A stretch of DNA of 9,136 bases from Acidaminococcus fermentans (GCA_004555735.1 SFHH01000076.1:1-9136), one strand, 5' to 3'. Numbered from the stretch's first letter, positions 1 through 8,044 are shown. The notes: generated by a model from the sequence alone, not told the origin. Made by a program: numbers and translations.

Positions 1-21
1 CTTCATCATACGTCATACGCC

Positions 22-43
22 TGCTGTTGCCTGGGCAACAGCA
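22..43 (-). terminator. Hairpin just downstream of ysxC, weak terminator candidate
   Basis: A 9-bp perfect stem (22-30 with 35-43, TGCTGTTGC / GCAACAGCA) closes a 4-nt loop, 6 nt past the ysxC stop codon. On the transcribed minus strand no run of T follows the stem, so it is not a textbook intrinsic terminator. It may act as a 3'-end stabiliser or a factor-dependent stop. The sequence downstream (1-21) is too short to tell whether another gene starts there. Confidence 0.45.
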
Positions 44-49
44 CCACCA

Positions 50-679
50 TCATCCCAGATGCTCCATGATCCGGTTGATCAATTCTTTCCTTGTGATGTG
101 GCTGGTAGAACTGTAGGTCATGATCTGCTCTTCCCGCAGACCGAAGGTCTTCTGATACAGTGCCTTCTGGCTGGCCACTGCCCCCTTGCTCAGCTTATCG
201 CTCTTGGTCAGGATCACCATGATGGGCAGCCCCAGGCTCAACAGCCATTGATAACAGTCGATATCGCTTTCCATAGGTGCATGGCGGATATCCATCAGCA
301 CACAGACCAGTTTCAGGTACTGGGAGTTTTCCATGTACTTGCAGATAAAAGCGGACCACTGTTCCTTGTTGCCCTTGCTGGTCCGGGCAAAGCCATACCC
401 GGGCAGATCCACAGCATAGTAGGTATGCCGTTCCACTTTTTCCTCCTGCTGCCGTTTAGCCTGGAAGGAATAGAAGTTGATGGTCTGGGTCTTGCCCGGA
501 GAACTGCTGACCCGGGCCAGGCCTTTCCGCCGCGCCAGGGAATTCAGCAGGGATGACTTCCCCACATTGCTCCGTCCGATAAAAGCCACTTCATCGATGG
601 TATCTTGGGGATACTGGGTGGCCTTTACCGCTGAAGCCACATAGGAAGCACCGATGATGTCCCACTCTTTTCCTGCCAT
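50..679 (-). CDS. ysxC: YsxC/EngB (YihA) ribosome-biogenesis GTP-binding protein
   Basis: Small cytoplasmic TRAFAC-class GTPase needed for late assembly of the 50S ribosomal subunit. At 209 aa the length is normal for the family. All G motifs are visible: G1/P-loop GRSNVGKS at residues 35-42, the G2 region PGKTQ at 61-65 with the conserved Thr64, G3 DLPGYG at 91-96, G4 TKSDK at 158-161/162, and a G5-like YSS at 189-191. The ATG at 677-679 lies one base past the lon stop (681-683). Its ribosome binding site GGAGG (686-690) sits inside the end of lon, 6 nt from the ATG, so translation is probably coupled to lon. Placement after lon is a known Firmicutes arrangement (as in B. subtilis lonA-ysxC). 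The gene is intact, and the identification is near certain. Confidence 0.97.
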   Translation of the reverse strand: MAGKEWDIIGASYVASAVKATQYPQDTIDEVAFIGRSNVGKSSLLNSLARRKGLARVSSSPGKTQTINFYSFQAKRQQEEKVERHTYYAVDLPGYGFARTSKGNKEQWSAFICKYMENSQYLKLVCVLMDIRHAPMESDIDCYQWLLSLGLPIMVILTKSDKLSKGAVASQKALYQKTFGLREEQIMTYSSTSHITRKELINRIMEHLG

Positions 680-680
680 C

Positions 681-3000
681 TCACGCCTCCAGGGCCAGCT
701 TGGTCACCTGGTCCATGCTGTCCACTGGGATGAAGGTCATGTCATTCCGGACCTTTTCCGGGATTTCCTCCAGATCCTGCTGGTTCTGCCGAGGGATCAG
801 CACGGTCTTCACCCGGTAGCGGTGGGCTGCCAGTACCTTTTCCTTCAGGCCTCCGATGGGCAGGACATGGCCGGTAATGGTGATTTCCCCAGTCATGGCC
901 AGATCCGCCTTCACCTTCCGTTTGGTCAGGGCGCTTTCCATAGCCGTAGCCATGGTGATGCCGGCAGAAGGTCCATCCTTGGGAATAGCCCCTTCCGGTA
1001 CATGGATATGGATATCCACTTTTTCATTGAAGTCCGGATCCAGACCCAGTTCCTTAGCCCGGGAGCGGATGTAGGTAAAGGCTGCCTGGGCACTCTCTTT
1101 CATTACATCTCCCAGTTGGCCGGTCAGGACCAGTTTGCCTTTGCCTTCGCAGACCACCACTTCGATCTTCAGCAGTTCACCGCCCACGCTGGTCCATGCC
1201 AGACCAGTGCAGACCCCTACTTCTGATTTGGCCCGCATATCGCTCTCCAGGAAAATGGCCGGCCCCAGATACTCCTTCAAATGAGCCGGAGTCACACTGA
1301 CTTTGGCCACTCCGTCTTCCACAATCTTCCGTGCTGCCTTCCTGCATACGGTGGCGATTTTCCGTTCCAAGTTCCGCACGCCGGCCTCCCGGGTGTAATC
1401 CCGGATGATATGCTGGATGGAAGCAGCTCCCAAGCTCAGCTGTTTCCCAGTCAGTCCATTGGCCTTCCGTTCCTTGGGCAGCAGATGGAGCTGGGCAATC
1501 TTCAGCTTTTCCTCATCGGTATAGCTGGAAAGCTCTATGACTTCCAGACGGTCCAAGAGAGCCGGAGGGATGGTCTCCACCGTATTGGCCGTGACGATCC
1601 AGAATACATTGCTCATATCGTAGGGGAATTCGATGTAATGGTCGCTGAAATGGCTGTTCTGTTCCGGATCCAGCACCTCCAGCAAGGCAGAGGCCGGGTC
1701 ACCCCGGAAATCCGCCCCCATTTTATCCACTTCATCCAGCAGGAACACCGGGTTATCACTGCCGCAGTCGATCATCCCATTGATGAGACGTCCGGGCATG
1801 GCCCCGATATAGGTCCGCCGATGGCCCCGGATCTCCGCTTCATCCCGGATGCCGCCCAAAGAGATCCGGGTGAATTTCCGGTTCACGGCCCGGGCAATGC
1901 TCTGGGCCAGGCTGGTCTTGCCCACACCGGGAGGTCCTACCAGGCAGATGATGGGTCCCCGATTGCTGTGGGTGAGCGCCCGTACCGCCAGATAATCCAG
2001 GATCCGTTCCTTCACTTTCTTCAGGCCGTAATGGTCCTTATCCAATACGGCAGCAGCTTTCTTCAGGTCGTAATTGTCCTGGGTCATCTTTCCCCAGGGC
2101 AGGCTCAGCACCGTATCCAGGTAATTCCGGATCACGGCGCTTTCTGCCATCATAGGAGGCATTTTATACAGCCGGTCCAGCTCCTTGTCCATTTTTTCCT
2201 GGACGTCCTGGGGCAGCTTCAGCTTCTTCATCTTTTCCTGGTATTCCTTGACTTCGGAGCCTTTTTCTCCTCCTTCGTCCAGTTCCTTGTTGATGGCTTT
2301 CAGCTGTTCCCGCAGGTAGTACTCCCGCTGATTCTGCTCGATCTGCTTCCGGACCTGTTGGGAAATGTCTTTTTCCAGGTTGACGATTTCCAGTTCCTTG
2401 CACAGATCCCCATAGAGCAGATGCAGCCGTTCCTTCACATCCACCGCTTCCAGGAGTTTTTCCTTATCCGCGATGTCGATGGTCAGATACCCGGCGATCA
2501 TATCAGCGATCTTCCCTGCATCCGGCTGATCTTTGAAGGTAAGCAGGACTTCTGTATTCACTTTCTTGCTGGCCAGGACCCATTGCTCGAAGGTTTCCAC
2601 CAGCATCCGCTTCAGGGCTTCCACTTCATTGGAGCGGTCATTCACGTCTTCCCGTTCCGCCACATAGGCTTCCAGGTTCATGCCCACAGCGTCCACCACA
2701 GAGATCACTTCCACCCGGCTCAATCCTTCTACCAGGATCCGCATAGCTCCGTTGGGAAGCTTCAGCAGCTGTTTGATTTCTGCAATGACCCCGAAATTGT
2801 ACAGGCTCTTGGCCGTCGGATCATTTTCTTCGGCGGATCGCTGGGTCACCAGCAGGATCCGCTTTCCCATATTCATGGCGCTTTCCACTGCCTTGATAGA
2901 ACGGTCCCTTCCCACGTCCAGGTTGATGATCATTCCAGGGAAAACAATGATTCCCCGCAAAGGCAGCAAGGGCAGTCTCATGGTATTTGCTTCCAACATC
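681..3000 (-). CDS. lon: ATP-dependent protease Lon (LonA type)
   Basis: Hexameric cytoplasmic AAA+ serine protease that unfolds and degrades damaged and short-lived regulatory proteins. From the ATG at 2998-3000 it has 772 residues, the usual LonA length. The layout is an N-terminal substrate-binding domain (about 5-200), a charged coiled-coil linker (about 200-270), an AAA+ module with Walker A GPPGVGKT (355-362), Walker B VFLLDEVDKM (418-427), a sensor-1 Asn near 472 and an arginine-finger candidate in LLDRLE (about 484). The protease domain has catalytic Ser678 in KDGPSAG and Lys721 in GGLKEKV, matching the E. coli Ser-Lys dyad (679/722). A GTG at 3006-3008 extends the frame by 3 residues. 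I prefer the ATG because AAGGA (3011-3015) is only 2 nt from the GTG but 10 nt from the ATG, and GGTGA (3005-3009) adds anti-16S pairing. The gene is preceded by the clpX/lon hairpin and followed after 1 bp by ysxC. Confidence 0.97.
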
Positions 3001-3024
3001 TTTCTCACCGTCCTTATTGGATAG

Positions 3025-3067
3025 AGAAAAAGGGAAAAGGGATGCCAGCACCCCTTTTCCTTTTTCT
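3025..3067 (-). terminator. Long hairpin between clpX and lon, terminator or attenuator candidate
   Basis: On the minus strand the arms at 3049-3067 and 3025-3044 pair over 19 bp, with one G-U pair and one bulged C, around a 4-nt loop (3045-3048). The core stem (GGAAAAGGGGTG / CATCCCTTTTCC) is flanked by an A-tract upstream and a T-rich tract (CTTTTTCTCT) downstream, as expected of an intrinsic terminator. The base of the stem overlaps the clpX stop codon (3066-3068). lon begins about 25 nt further on with no clear promoter between, so readthrough or attenuation is more likely than complete termination. Confidence 0.7.
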
Positions 3068-4337
3068 AAGCATTCTTTCTTGTATCGTTATTTTCCTGCT
3101 TCAGCAACAGCTTGGGGTCTTTGTGCTTTGTCACCACATCGGCTGTCACGATGCATTTTTCCACATTATCCTGGCTGGGGACTTCATACATCACATTCTT
3201 CATGATGCCTTCGATGATGGCCCGCAGCCCTCTGGCTCCGGCATTCCGTTCCAGGGCTTCATGGGCGATGGCTTTCAGGGCCTCATCTTCGAAATCCAGC
3301 TCCACATGGTCCATGGCCAGGAGATGTTCATACTGCTTGGTCAGGGCATTCTTCGGTTCCGTCAGGATCCGGATCAGCGCCTTTTCGTCCAAATTGTCCA
3401 AGGTGACCACCACCGGCAGCCGGCCTACGAATTCAGGGATCAGTCCATACTTCACGAAGTCTTCCGGCAGTACATGGCGGAAGGGATTTTCGCTTTTCTT
3501 TTCCGCTTGGGTAGGGATATCCGCCCCAAACCCCATGCTCTTTTTCCCTGTACGGGCATTGATCACGTTCTCCAGCCCAGCAAAAGCCCCTCCACAGATG
3601 AAGAGGATATTGGTGGTATCGATCTGGATCAATTCCTGATGGGGGTGCTTCCGGCCTCCTTGAGGGGGCACATTGGCCACCGTCCCTTCCAGGATCTTCA
3701 GCAGAGCCTGCTGGACCCCTTCACCCGACACATCCCGGGTAATGGAAGGATTCTCGGATTTCCGGGAAATCTTATCGATTTCATCGATGTAGACAATCCC
3801 CCGTTCCGCCCGTTCAATGTCGTAATCGGCATTTTGGATCAGCCGGAGCAGGATGTTTTCCACATCTTCTCCCACATAACCGGCCTCTGTGAGACTGGTG
3901 GCATCCGCAATGGCAAAGGGGACTTTCAGGATCTTGGCCAGGGTCTGGGCCAGAAGGGTCTTGCCACTGCCGGTAGGTCCCAGCATCAGGATATTGGACT
4001 TCTGCAATTCCACATCCTGGTGGTGCCCCTGTTCATAGTTGATCCGTTTATAGTGGTTGTAAACTGCCACAGCCAGGGTCCTCTTGGCATCTTCCTGTCC
4101 GATGACATATTCGTCCAAGATGGCCTTGATTTCCTTGGGTTTGGGCAGATCCGTGATGGTTTCTTCCGCCGGAGCTTTCAGGTCTTTCTCCAGCATCTCA
4201 TTGCACAGAGCAATGCACTCATCACAGATGAATACGTTATGTCCGGCGATCAGTTTCTTTACCTGGCTCTGCTTTTTGCCGCAGAAAGAACAGGTATAGT
4301 CCGGTCCCTCCAGACCATTCTTATCATCGTAACCCAT
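3066..4337 (-). CDS. clpX: ClpX, ATP-dependent unfoldase subunit of ClpXP
   Basis: AAA+ hexamer that recognises tagged or native substrates, unfolds them and threads them into ClpP. The length of 423 aa is typical. A zinc-binding domain has Cys16, Cys19, Cys38 and Cys41. The AAA+ part shows Walker A GPTGSGKT (120-127), pore-1 loop GYVG (153-156), Walker B IVYIDEIDK (181-189), the RKSEN pore-2 loop region (192-196), an arginine-finger candidate in EFVGRLP (Arg306) and sensor 2 in GARGLRAI (367-374). The ClpP-docking loop reads MGF (268-270) where I/L/V-G-F is usual, a conservative change. The ATG at 4335-4337 has AGGAGGG (4344-4350) 6 nt upstream. It follows clpP by 45 bp, the common clpP-clpX order, and ends inside the base of the clpX/lon hairpin. 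Confidence 0.98.
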   Translation of the reverse strand: MGYDDKNGLEGPDYTCSFCGKKQSQVKKLIAGHNVFICDECIALCNEMLEKDLKAPAEETITDLPKPKEIKAILDEYVIGQEDAKRTLAVAVYNHYKRINYEQGHHQDVELQKSNILMLGPTGSGKTLLAQTLAKILKVPFAIADATSLTEAGYVGEDVENILLRLIQNADYDIERAERGIVYIDEIDKISRKSENPSITRDVSGEGVQQALLKILEGTVANVPPQGGRKHPHQELIQIDTTNILFICGGAFAGLENVINARTGKKSMGFGADIPTQAEKKSENPFRHVLPEDFVKYGLIPEFVGRLPVVVTLDNLDEKALIRILTEPKNALTKQYEHLLAMDHVELDFEDEALKAIAHEALERNAGARGLRAIIEGIMKNVMYEVPSQDNVEKCIVTADVVTKHKDPKLLLKQENNDTRKNA

Positions 4338-4382
4338 CTGAAACCCTCCTTACAGCCAGGGCAAGATGGTCTTTCTTACCCC

Positions 4383-4976
4383 TTATTTCTGGGTCTTGAT
4401 CTGATGGACCACCTGGTCGATCAGACCGTACTTCTCGGCCTCCTCAGCCGTCATGAAATGATCCCGTTCCGTATCCAGCCGGATCTGTTCCGGTGTCTGA
4501 CCGGTGTGGTGGGCCAGGATCTGGTTCATCTCTTCCCGGATCCGCAGGATCTCACGGGCATGGATCTCAATGTCCGTGGCCTGCCCTTGAGCTCCACCCA
4601 GAGGCTGATGGATCATCACTCTGGAATGGGGCAGAGCATAGCGCTTTCCCTTGGTCCCGGCCGCCAGCAGTACGGAAGCCATGGAGGCTGCCATCCCTAC
4701 GCAGATGGTAGAAACATCTGGGCGGATATACTGCATGGTGTCGTAAATCGCCAGCCCGGCGCTGACGCTGCCGCCCGGGCTGTTGATGTAGAGATGGACA
4801 TCCTTATCCGGATTCTCGGATTCCAAGAACAGCAGCTGGGCAATGATCAGGTTGGCCATATGATCTTCGATTTCTCCGGTGACGAAGATGATCCTGTCCT
4901 TCAGCAGCCGGGAATAGATATCATAGCTCCGTTCGCCCTTGCTAGTCTGTTCTACCACAATAGGCACATAGCTCAT
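4383..4976 (-). CDS. clpP: ClpP, proteolytic subunit of the Clp protease
   Basis: Serine peptidase that forms the double-heptamer barrel served by ClpX (and ClpC or ClpA elsewhere in the genome). Counting from the ATG at 4974-4976 the protein is 197 aa, with the catalytic triad Ser98 (GMAASMAS), His123 (VMIHQP) and Asp172 (DTERDHF). These are the positions known for B. subtilis ClpP. The IYDTMQYI and INSPGGSVSAG segments are family hallmarks. The frame extends to a GTG at 4983-4985, but that codon lies within the ribosome binding site AGGAGGTG (4983-4990), so the ATG 6 nt past it is the real start. It begins 20 bp after the tig stop and precedes clpX, so the three are probably co-transcribed. 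The gene is intact. Confidence 0.98.
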   Translation of the reverse strand: MSYVPIVVEQTSKGERSYDIYSRLLKDRIIFVTGEIEDHMANLIIAQLLFLESENPDKDVHLYINSPGGSVSAGLAIYDTMQYIRPDVSTICVGMAASMASVLLAAGTKGKRYALPHSRVMIHQPLGGAQGQATDIEIHAREILRIREEMNQILAHHTGQTPEQIRLDTERDHFMTAEEAEKYGLIDQVVHQIKTQK

Positions 4977-4996
4977 GCCGTCCACCTCCTGCGGTT

Positions 4997-6325
4997 TTAT
5001 TTTTCTTCTTTGGCTTCTTCAGCAGCTTCAGCCTTAGGAGCATTCTTGGCGCTGTCGATTACCAGACGGGCAGCTTTCCGGCGGGCAATGTTGCTCACCA
5101 GTACAGCCAGGGACCCATTTTCCTTGACGATCTTTTCGACCTGTTTCAGGGTAGCCCCATGCATAGCACCCAGCTGTTCCATTTCAGCCTTGATTTCGTC
5201 TTCGCTGACTTTGATTTCTTCCTTCAGGGCAATGGCATCCAGCACCAGATCGGTCTTGATGTTTTCCAGAGCTACAGGTTTCTGTTCATCCCGGTAGGTC
5301 TTTACATCTTTGCCCAGATACTGCAGGTACAGGGGCAGGCTCATCTTATGGGCCTGGAGGTTCATAGCCAGTTCGTCCATCATCTGGTTGGCCCGCTGGG
5401 TCACCATCACATCAGGCACCTCGAATTTGGCGTTTTCCACAGCCTTTTTGATCAGGTTGGTTTCGTAGTCGGACTGTGCCCGCTGGGCTTCCGCCTTTTT
5501 CAGGCGGTCCATGGTCTTTTCCCGGAATTCAGCCACAGTCTTGCTGTCGCTATTGGCAGCGATCAGTTCATCAGTGACTTCGGGGACTTCCTTCACTTTC
5601 ACATCCTGGACGTTGACCTTGAAAACAGCTGCCTTGCCAGCCAGTTCCTTGGAGAAATAGTCTTCCGGGAAGGTCACGTTCACATCCGTGGAATCACCCT
5701 TCTTCAGGCCCACCAGCTGATCTTCGAAGCCGGGGATGAAGCTGCCGCTGCCCACTTCCAGAGGATAGCCTTTTCCTTCGCCGCCTTCGAAAGCTTCTCC
5801 GTCAACGGTACCCGCGAAGTCGATGATGGCCAGATCGCCTTTTTCCAGAGCCTTGCCTTCCGGAGCTTCCACCATCTTGGAAGCCCGTTTTTGCAGGTTT
5901 TCCACTTCTTTATCCACATCAGCGTCGGTGATTTCTTTTTCTTCCTTCACCACGTCCAGGTCCTTGTACTGGCCCAGTTCCGGTTCCGGACGCAGGGTGA
6001 CCACCAGGGTCATTTCCATGGGCTGGCCTTCTTCGAACTTGGAATCCTTGATTTCAGGATCGGATACGGGCACCCATTTGTTTTCTTTCAGGGTCTCTCT
6101 ATATTCACTGTTGGCAGCGATTTCAAAAGCTTCTTCTTTGATGGCATCTTTGCCTACGTGCATTTCCAGCACACGACGGGGAGCTTTACCCTTACGGAAG
6201 CCAGGGATCGTGACCTGCTTATTGATTTTGGCAACGGCTTTTTCAAAAGCCTTGGCTACGTCTTCTACCGGCAAAGTGACTTTCAGGGTTGCTTCATTAC
6301 CTTTTCTTTCTACGGAAACGCTCAT
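4997..6325 (-). CDS. tig: Trigger factor, ribosome-associated chaperone
   Basis: Binds near the ribosome exit tunnel and shields nascent chains, with a peptidyl-prolyl isomerase domain. The length of 442 aa is in the usual range. The N-terminal ribosome-binding domain carries the signature GFRKGKAP (42-49). An FKBP-type PPIase domain spans about 160-245 (GDLAIIDFAGTVDGEAFEGG and a following SGSFIPGFEDQLVG). The helical C-terminal chaperone domain fills about 250-425 and ends in an Ala/Glu/Lys-rich tail. The ATG at 6323-6325 is preceded by AGGAGGA (6335-6341), with a 9-nt T-rich spacer. It is the first gene of the cluster, behind the symporter terminator at 6471-6504 and a possible promoter at 6414-6442, and the likely leader of an operon with clpP and clpX. 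Confidence 0.98.
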   Translation of the reverse strand: MSVSVERKGNEATLKVTLPVEDVAKAFEKAVAKINKQVTIPGFRKGKAPRRVLEMHVGKDAIKEEAFEIAANSEYRETLKENKWVPVSDPEIKDSKFEEGQPMEMTLVVTLRPEPELGQYKDLDVVKEEKEITDADVDKEVENLQKRASKMVEAPEGKALEKGDLAIIDFAGTVDGEAFEGGEGKGYPLEVGSGSFIPGFEDQLVGLKKGDSTDVNVTFPEDYFSKELAGKAAVFKVNVQDVKVKEVPEVTDELIAANSDSKTVAEFREKTMDRLKKAEAQRAQSDYETNLIKKAVENAKFEVPDVMVTQRANQMMDELAMNLQAHKMSLPLYLQYLGKDVKTYRDEQKPVALENIKTDLVLDAIALKEEIKVSEDEIKAEMEQLGAMHGATLKQVEKIVKENGSLAVLVSNIARRKAARLVIDSAKNAPKAEAAEEAKEEK

Positions 6326-6370
6326 TTAAAAAAATCCTCCTCACATGCTGTCAGCCATTCTCTCGTATCA

Positions 6371-6399
6371 TGCTTAACAGTCTGTCTGTAATTGCTTAA
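6371..6399. repeat. Two direct copies of TGCTTAA in the tig leader
   Basis: TGCTTAA occurs at 6371-6377 and again at 6393-6399, 22 bp apart start to start, about two turns of the helix. Both lie downstream of the proposed tig transcription start. This could be a binding site for a regulator or chance in an AT-rich stretch. It does not match the CIRCE or CtsR operator patterns. Confidence 0.3.
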
Positions 6400-6413
6400 A
6401 AAACCGCTCATAT

Positions 6414-6442
6414 AGCATAGCACAAAAGGTGGAAATAAGCAA
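6414..6442 (-). promoter_or_regulatory. Candidate sigma-A promoter for tig
   Basis: On the minus strand a TTGCTT box (6437-6442) and a TATGCT box (6414-6419) are separated by exactly 17 bp, and TG-N precedes the -10, giving an extended -10. The matches to TTGACA and TATAAT are only 3/6 and 4/6. Transcription would start near 6407 and give a leader of about 80 nt. The location fits, because the region lies between the previous gene's terminator and tig, but the boxes are weak. Confidence 0.4.
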
Positions 6443-6470
6443 CCAAAAGTCAGACTTTCCGGGCAAAAGA

Positions 6471-6504
6471 AAAACTCTCCCTGTGAGGAAACAGAGAGAG
6501 TTTT
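6471..6504 (-). terminator. Intrinsic terminator after the AGCS symporter
   Basis: Arms 6491-6504 and 6471-6484 form a 14-bp stem around a 6-nt loop (6485-6490), followed on the minus strand by a T-rich tail (TTTTTCTTTT counting the end of the stem). The only irregular pair is G-U in the minus-strand transcript but an A-C mismatch in the opposite transcript, which supports minus-strand use. The stem starts about 10 nt past the symporter stop at 6515-6517 and isolates it from tig. Confidence 0.85.
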
Positions 6505-6514
6505 GCCGAAAAGA

Positions 6515-7927
6515 TTATTTCCAGTAATCCAGATCGGCGTCATCCAATCCGATATCGGAAGCCTTGAACACAGGTTTCTCTACTCCGGCATCCAGCTGCC
6601 GGCCGTAGTCATCCATCACGGCAATGGCTGTCCCGTTCAGGGCCAGGATGGAAGGGATATTGATCAGGCACATGAAAGCCATGCAGATATCCGCCACAGC
6701 CCAGGCGTTATCCATGGACATGCCGGCCCCTACAAAGATCACCAGCACCGCCACCAGACGGAAGCCCTTCATGAAGCCCTTGCTGGGAGTCTTCTTCCCG
6801 TTCAGATAAGCCAGGCAGTTGTCCACATAGAACAGGTTCCCGATCAGGGTGGTGAAGGCGAACAGCACCATGGCCACCGTGATCATGATGGGTCCGAAAG
6901 CTCCGAAATCCGTCTGGGTAGCAGCCTGCACATAGGGAGCCCCTGCCATAGCCTTGGTAGGCGTCACACCGGAGAACATGCACATGAGGGCGGTAGCCGT
7001 GCAGAGCACCGTATCGATGAACACGGACAGCATCTGCACCAGCCCCTGCTGAGCCGGATGGGAAACATCAGCCGCAGCCGCCGCATTGGGAGCGGACCCG
7101 ACACCGGCTTCGTTGGAATACAGACCCCGTTTGATACCGTACATCATGCAGGACCCGCTAATGCCCCCCAGGATCTTCTGGAAGTCAAAGGCATCGGCCA
7201 GCACCTCAGACAGGACGGAGGGAATCATCCCGATATGCATCACGATGATCACCAGGGACAGCAGCACGTACAGGACTCCCATGAAGGGCACCAGCACTTC
7301 TGTGATCCGCAGGATCCGTTTGCCACCGCCCATGAGGCAGTACCCGACCAGCACCGCCAGGATACCGCCGATGATCCAGGATGTGACACCCTTTTCATAG
7401 AACCCGTACACACTGAAAGTGGACTGGAGATTGTAAGAAGCCAGTGCATTGAACCCGCCAGCATAGGTAATGATCAGGAAGAAAGCAAAAGCCCCTGCCA
7501 GCAGCTTATTGTGCAGTGCGTTTTCGATGTAGTAAGCCGGTCCGCCATAGCTGTCTCCATGGGCATCCCGCCGTTTGTAGACCTGAGCCAGGGTGCTTTC
7601 GATGAAAGCCGTTGCTCCCCCGATGATGGCAATGGCCCACATCCAGAACACAGAACCGAAACCGCCCAGGCACAGCGCGGTGGAGATCCCGATGATATTC
7701 CCGGTCCCCACCCGGGATGCTGTGGAAACCATCAGCGCTTGGAACGATGAGACGGACCCCTCCTTACTGGGTTTCTGCATGACCACGCGGATACACTCCC
7801 TGAACCAGCGGAACTGGATCAGGCGGGTCCTGACGGTGAAGAAGAGCCCTGCTGCCAGTAGTACAATGATCAGGATGGGATAATACAGGACGTCGTCCAT
7901 GGTGGTGAGTATTTGTGACATTGACAT
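6515..7927 (-). CDS. AGCS-family sodium:amino-acid (alanine/glycine/glutamine) symporter
   Basis: Integral membrane carrier that takes up a small neutral amino acid with sodium. The 470 aa and roughly ten hydrophobic segments (for example about 14-31, 91-107, 144-160, 184-200, 212-230, 296-318, 345-365, 390-405 and 412-431) fit the AGCS (alanine or glycine:cation symporter) family. Diagnostic stretches are SRVGTGNIIGISTA (71-84), GSVFWMW (91-97), ESTLAQVYKRRD with GGPAYYIE downstream (110-135), and GLYSNEAGVGSAPNAAAA (268-285). The SRVGTGN and ESTLAQVYK style resembles AlsT-type members, some of which carry glutamine, so the substrate could be alanine, glycine or glutamine. The ATG at 7925-7927 has GGGAGGA (7931-7937) close upstream. 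A second ATG two codons in (7919-7921) is equally well placed. It is a single gene with its own candidate promoter and terminator. Confidence 0.94.
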   Translation of the reverse strand: MSMSQILTTMDDVLYYPILIIVLLAAGLFFTVRTRLIQFRWFRECIRVVMQKPSKEGSVSSFQALMVSTASRVGTGNIIGISTALCLGGFGSVFWMWAIAIIGGATAFIESTLAQVYKRRDAHGDSYGGPAYYIENALHNKLLAGAFAFFLIITYAGGFNALASYNLQSTFSVYGFYEKGVTSWIIGGILAVLVGYCLMGGGKRILRITEVLVPFMGVLYVLLSLVIIVMHIGMIPSVLSEVLADAFDFQKILGGISGSCMMYGIKRGLYSNEAGVGSAPNAAAAADVSHPAQQGLVQMLSVFIDTVLCTATALMCMFSGVTPTKAMAGAPYVQAATQTDFGAFGPIMITVAMVLFAFTTLIGNLFYVDNCLAYLNGKKTPSKGFMKGFRLVAVLVIFVGAGMSMDNAWAVADICMAFMCLINIPSILALNGTAIAVMDDYGRQLDAGVEKPVFKASDIGLDDADLDYWK

Positions 7928-7983
7928 TTGTCCTCCCTTTCGCGTATTCTCCTCCTATCCTCGTCAGAGAAAAATACAAAGTA

Positions 7984-8021
7984 ATTATATACATTATACA
8001 CAATAAAGCAGAAATTGGCAC
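7984..8021 (-). promoter_or_regulatory. Candidate sigma-A promoter for the AGCS symporter
   Basis: On the minus strand GTGCCA (8016-8021, 4/6 to TTGACA) is followed after 17 bp by a perfect TATAAT (7993-7998). A second perfect TATAAT lies at 7984-7989 but without a good -35. The region is AT-rich compared with its surroundings and lies between the hairpin at 8045-8081 and the symporter start, giving a leader of about 58 nt. The leader carries two Shine-Dalgarno-like blocks, AGGAGGAG (7949-7956) and GGGAGGA (7931-7937). Only the second is near the start codon. Confidence 0.65.
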
Positions 8022-8044
8022 GGGATCGGGAAAACAATATGCAA

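Noticed and set aside
1..21. Possible start of another minus-strand gene after ysxC (ATG at 14-16 and others)
   Set aside because: Only a few codons are inside the window and there is no good ribosome binding site, so it cannot be supported.
2998..3008. GTG at 3006-3008 as the lon start
   Set aside because: It is only 2 nt from the AAGGA block. The ATG at 2998-3000 is better spaced, although the difference is only three residues and not certain.
4974..4985. GTG at 4983-4985 as the clpP start
   Set aside because: The GTG lies inside the AGGAGGTG ribosome binding site. The ATG at 4974-4976 has proper spacing and gives the standard 197-residue ClpP.
1281..5297. 1,338-codon open frame on the plus strand
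   Set aside because: It is exactly in antisense codon register with lon, clpX and clpP, which are unmistakable conserved genes. Its product has a His/Gln/Phe-rich composition with no recognisable domain, and its openness is explained by codon bias.
6326..6514. CIRCE or CtsR heat-shock operator upstream of tig
   Set aside because: I looked for the CIRCE inverted repeat and the CtsR GGTCAAA-type heptads and found neither.
5159..7750. Long plus-strand frames opposite tig (5159-6391) and the symporter (6503-7750)
   Set aside because: Both mirror the codons of strongly identified minus-strand genes and have low-complexity His/Phe/Gln-rich translations with no motif.
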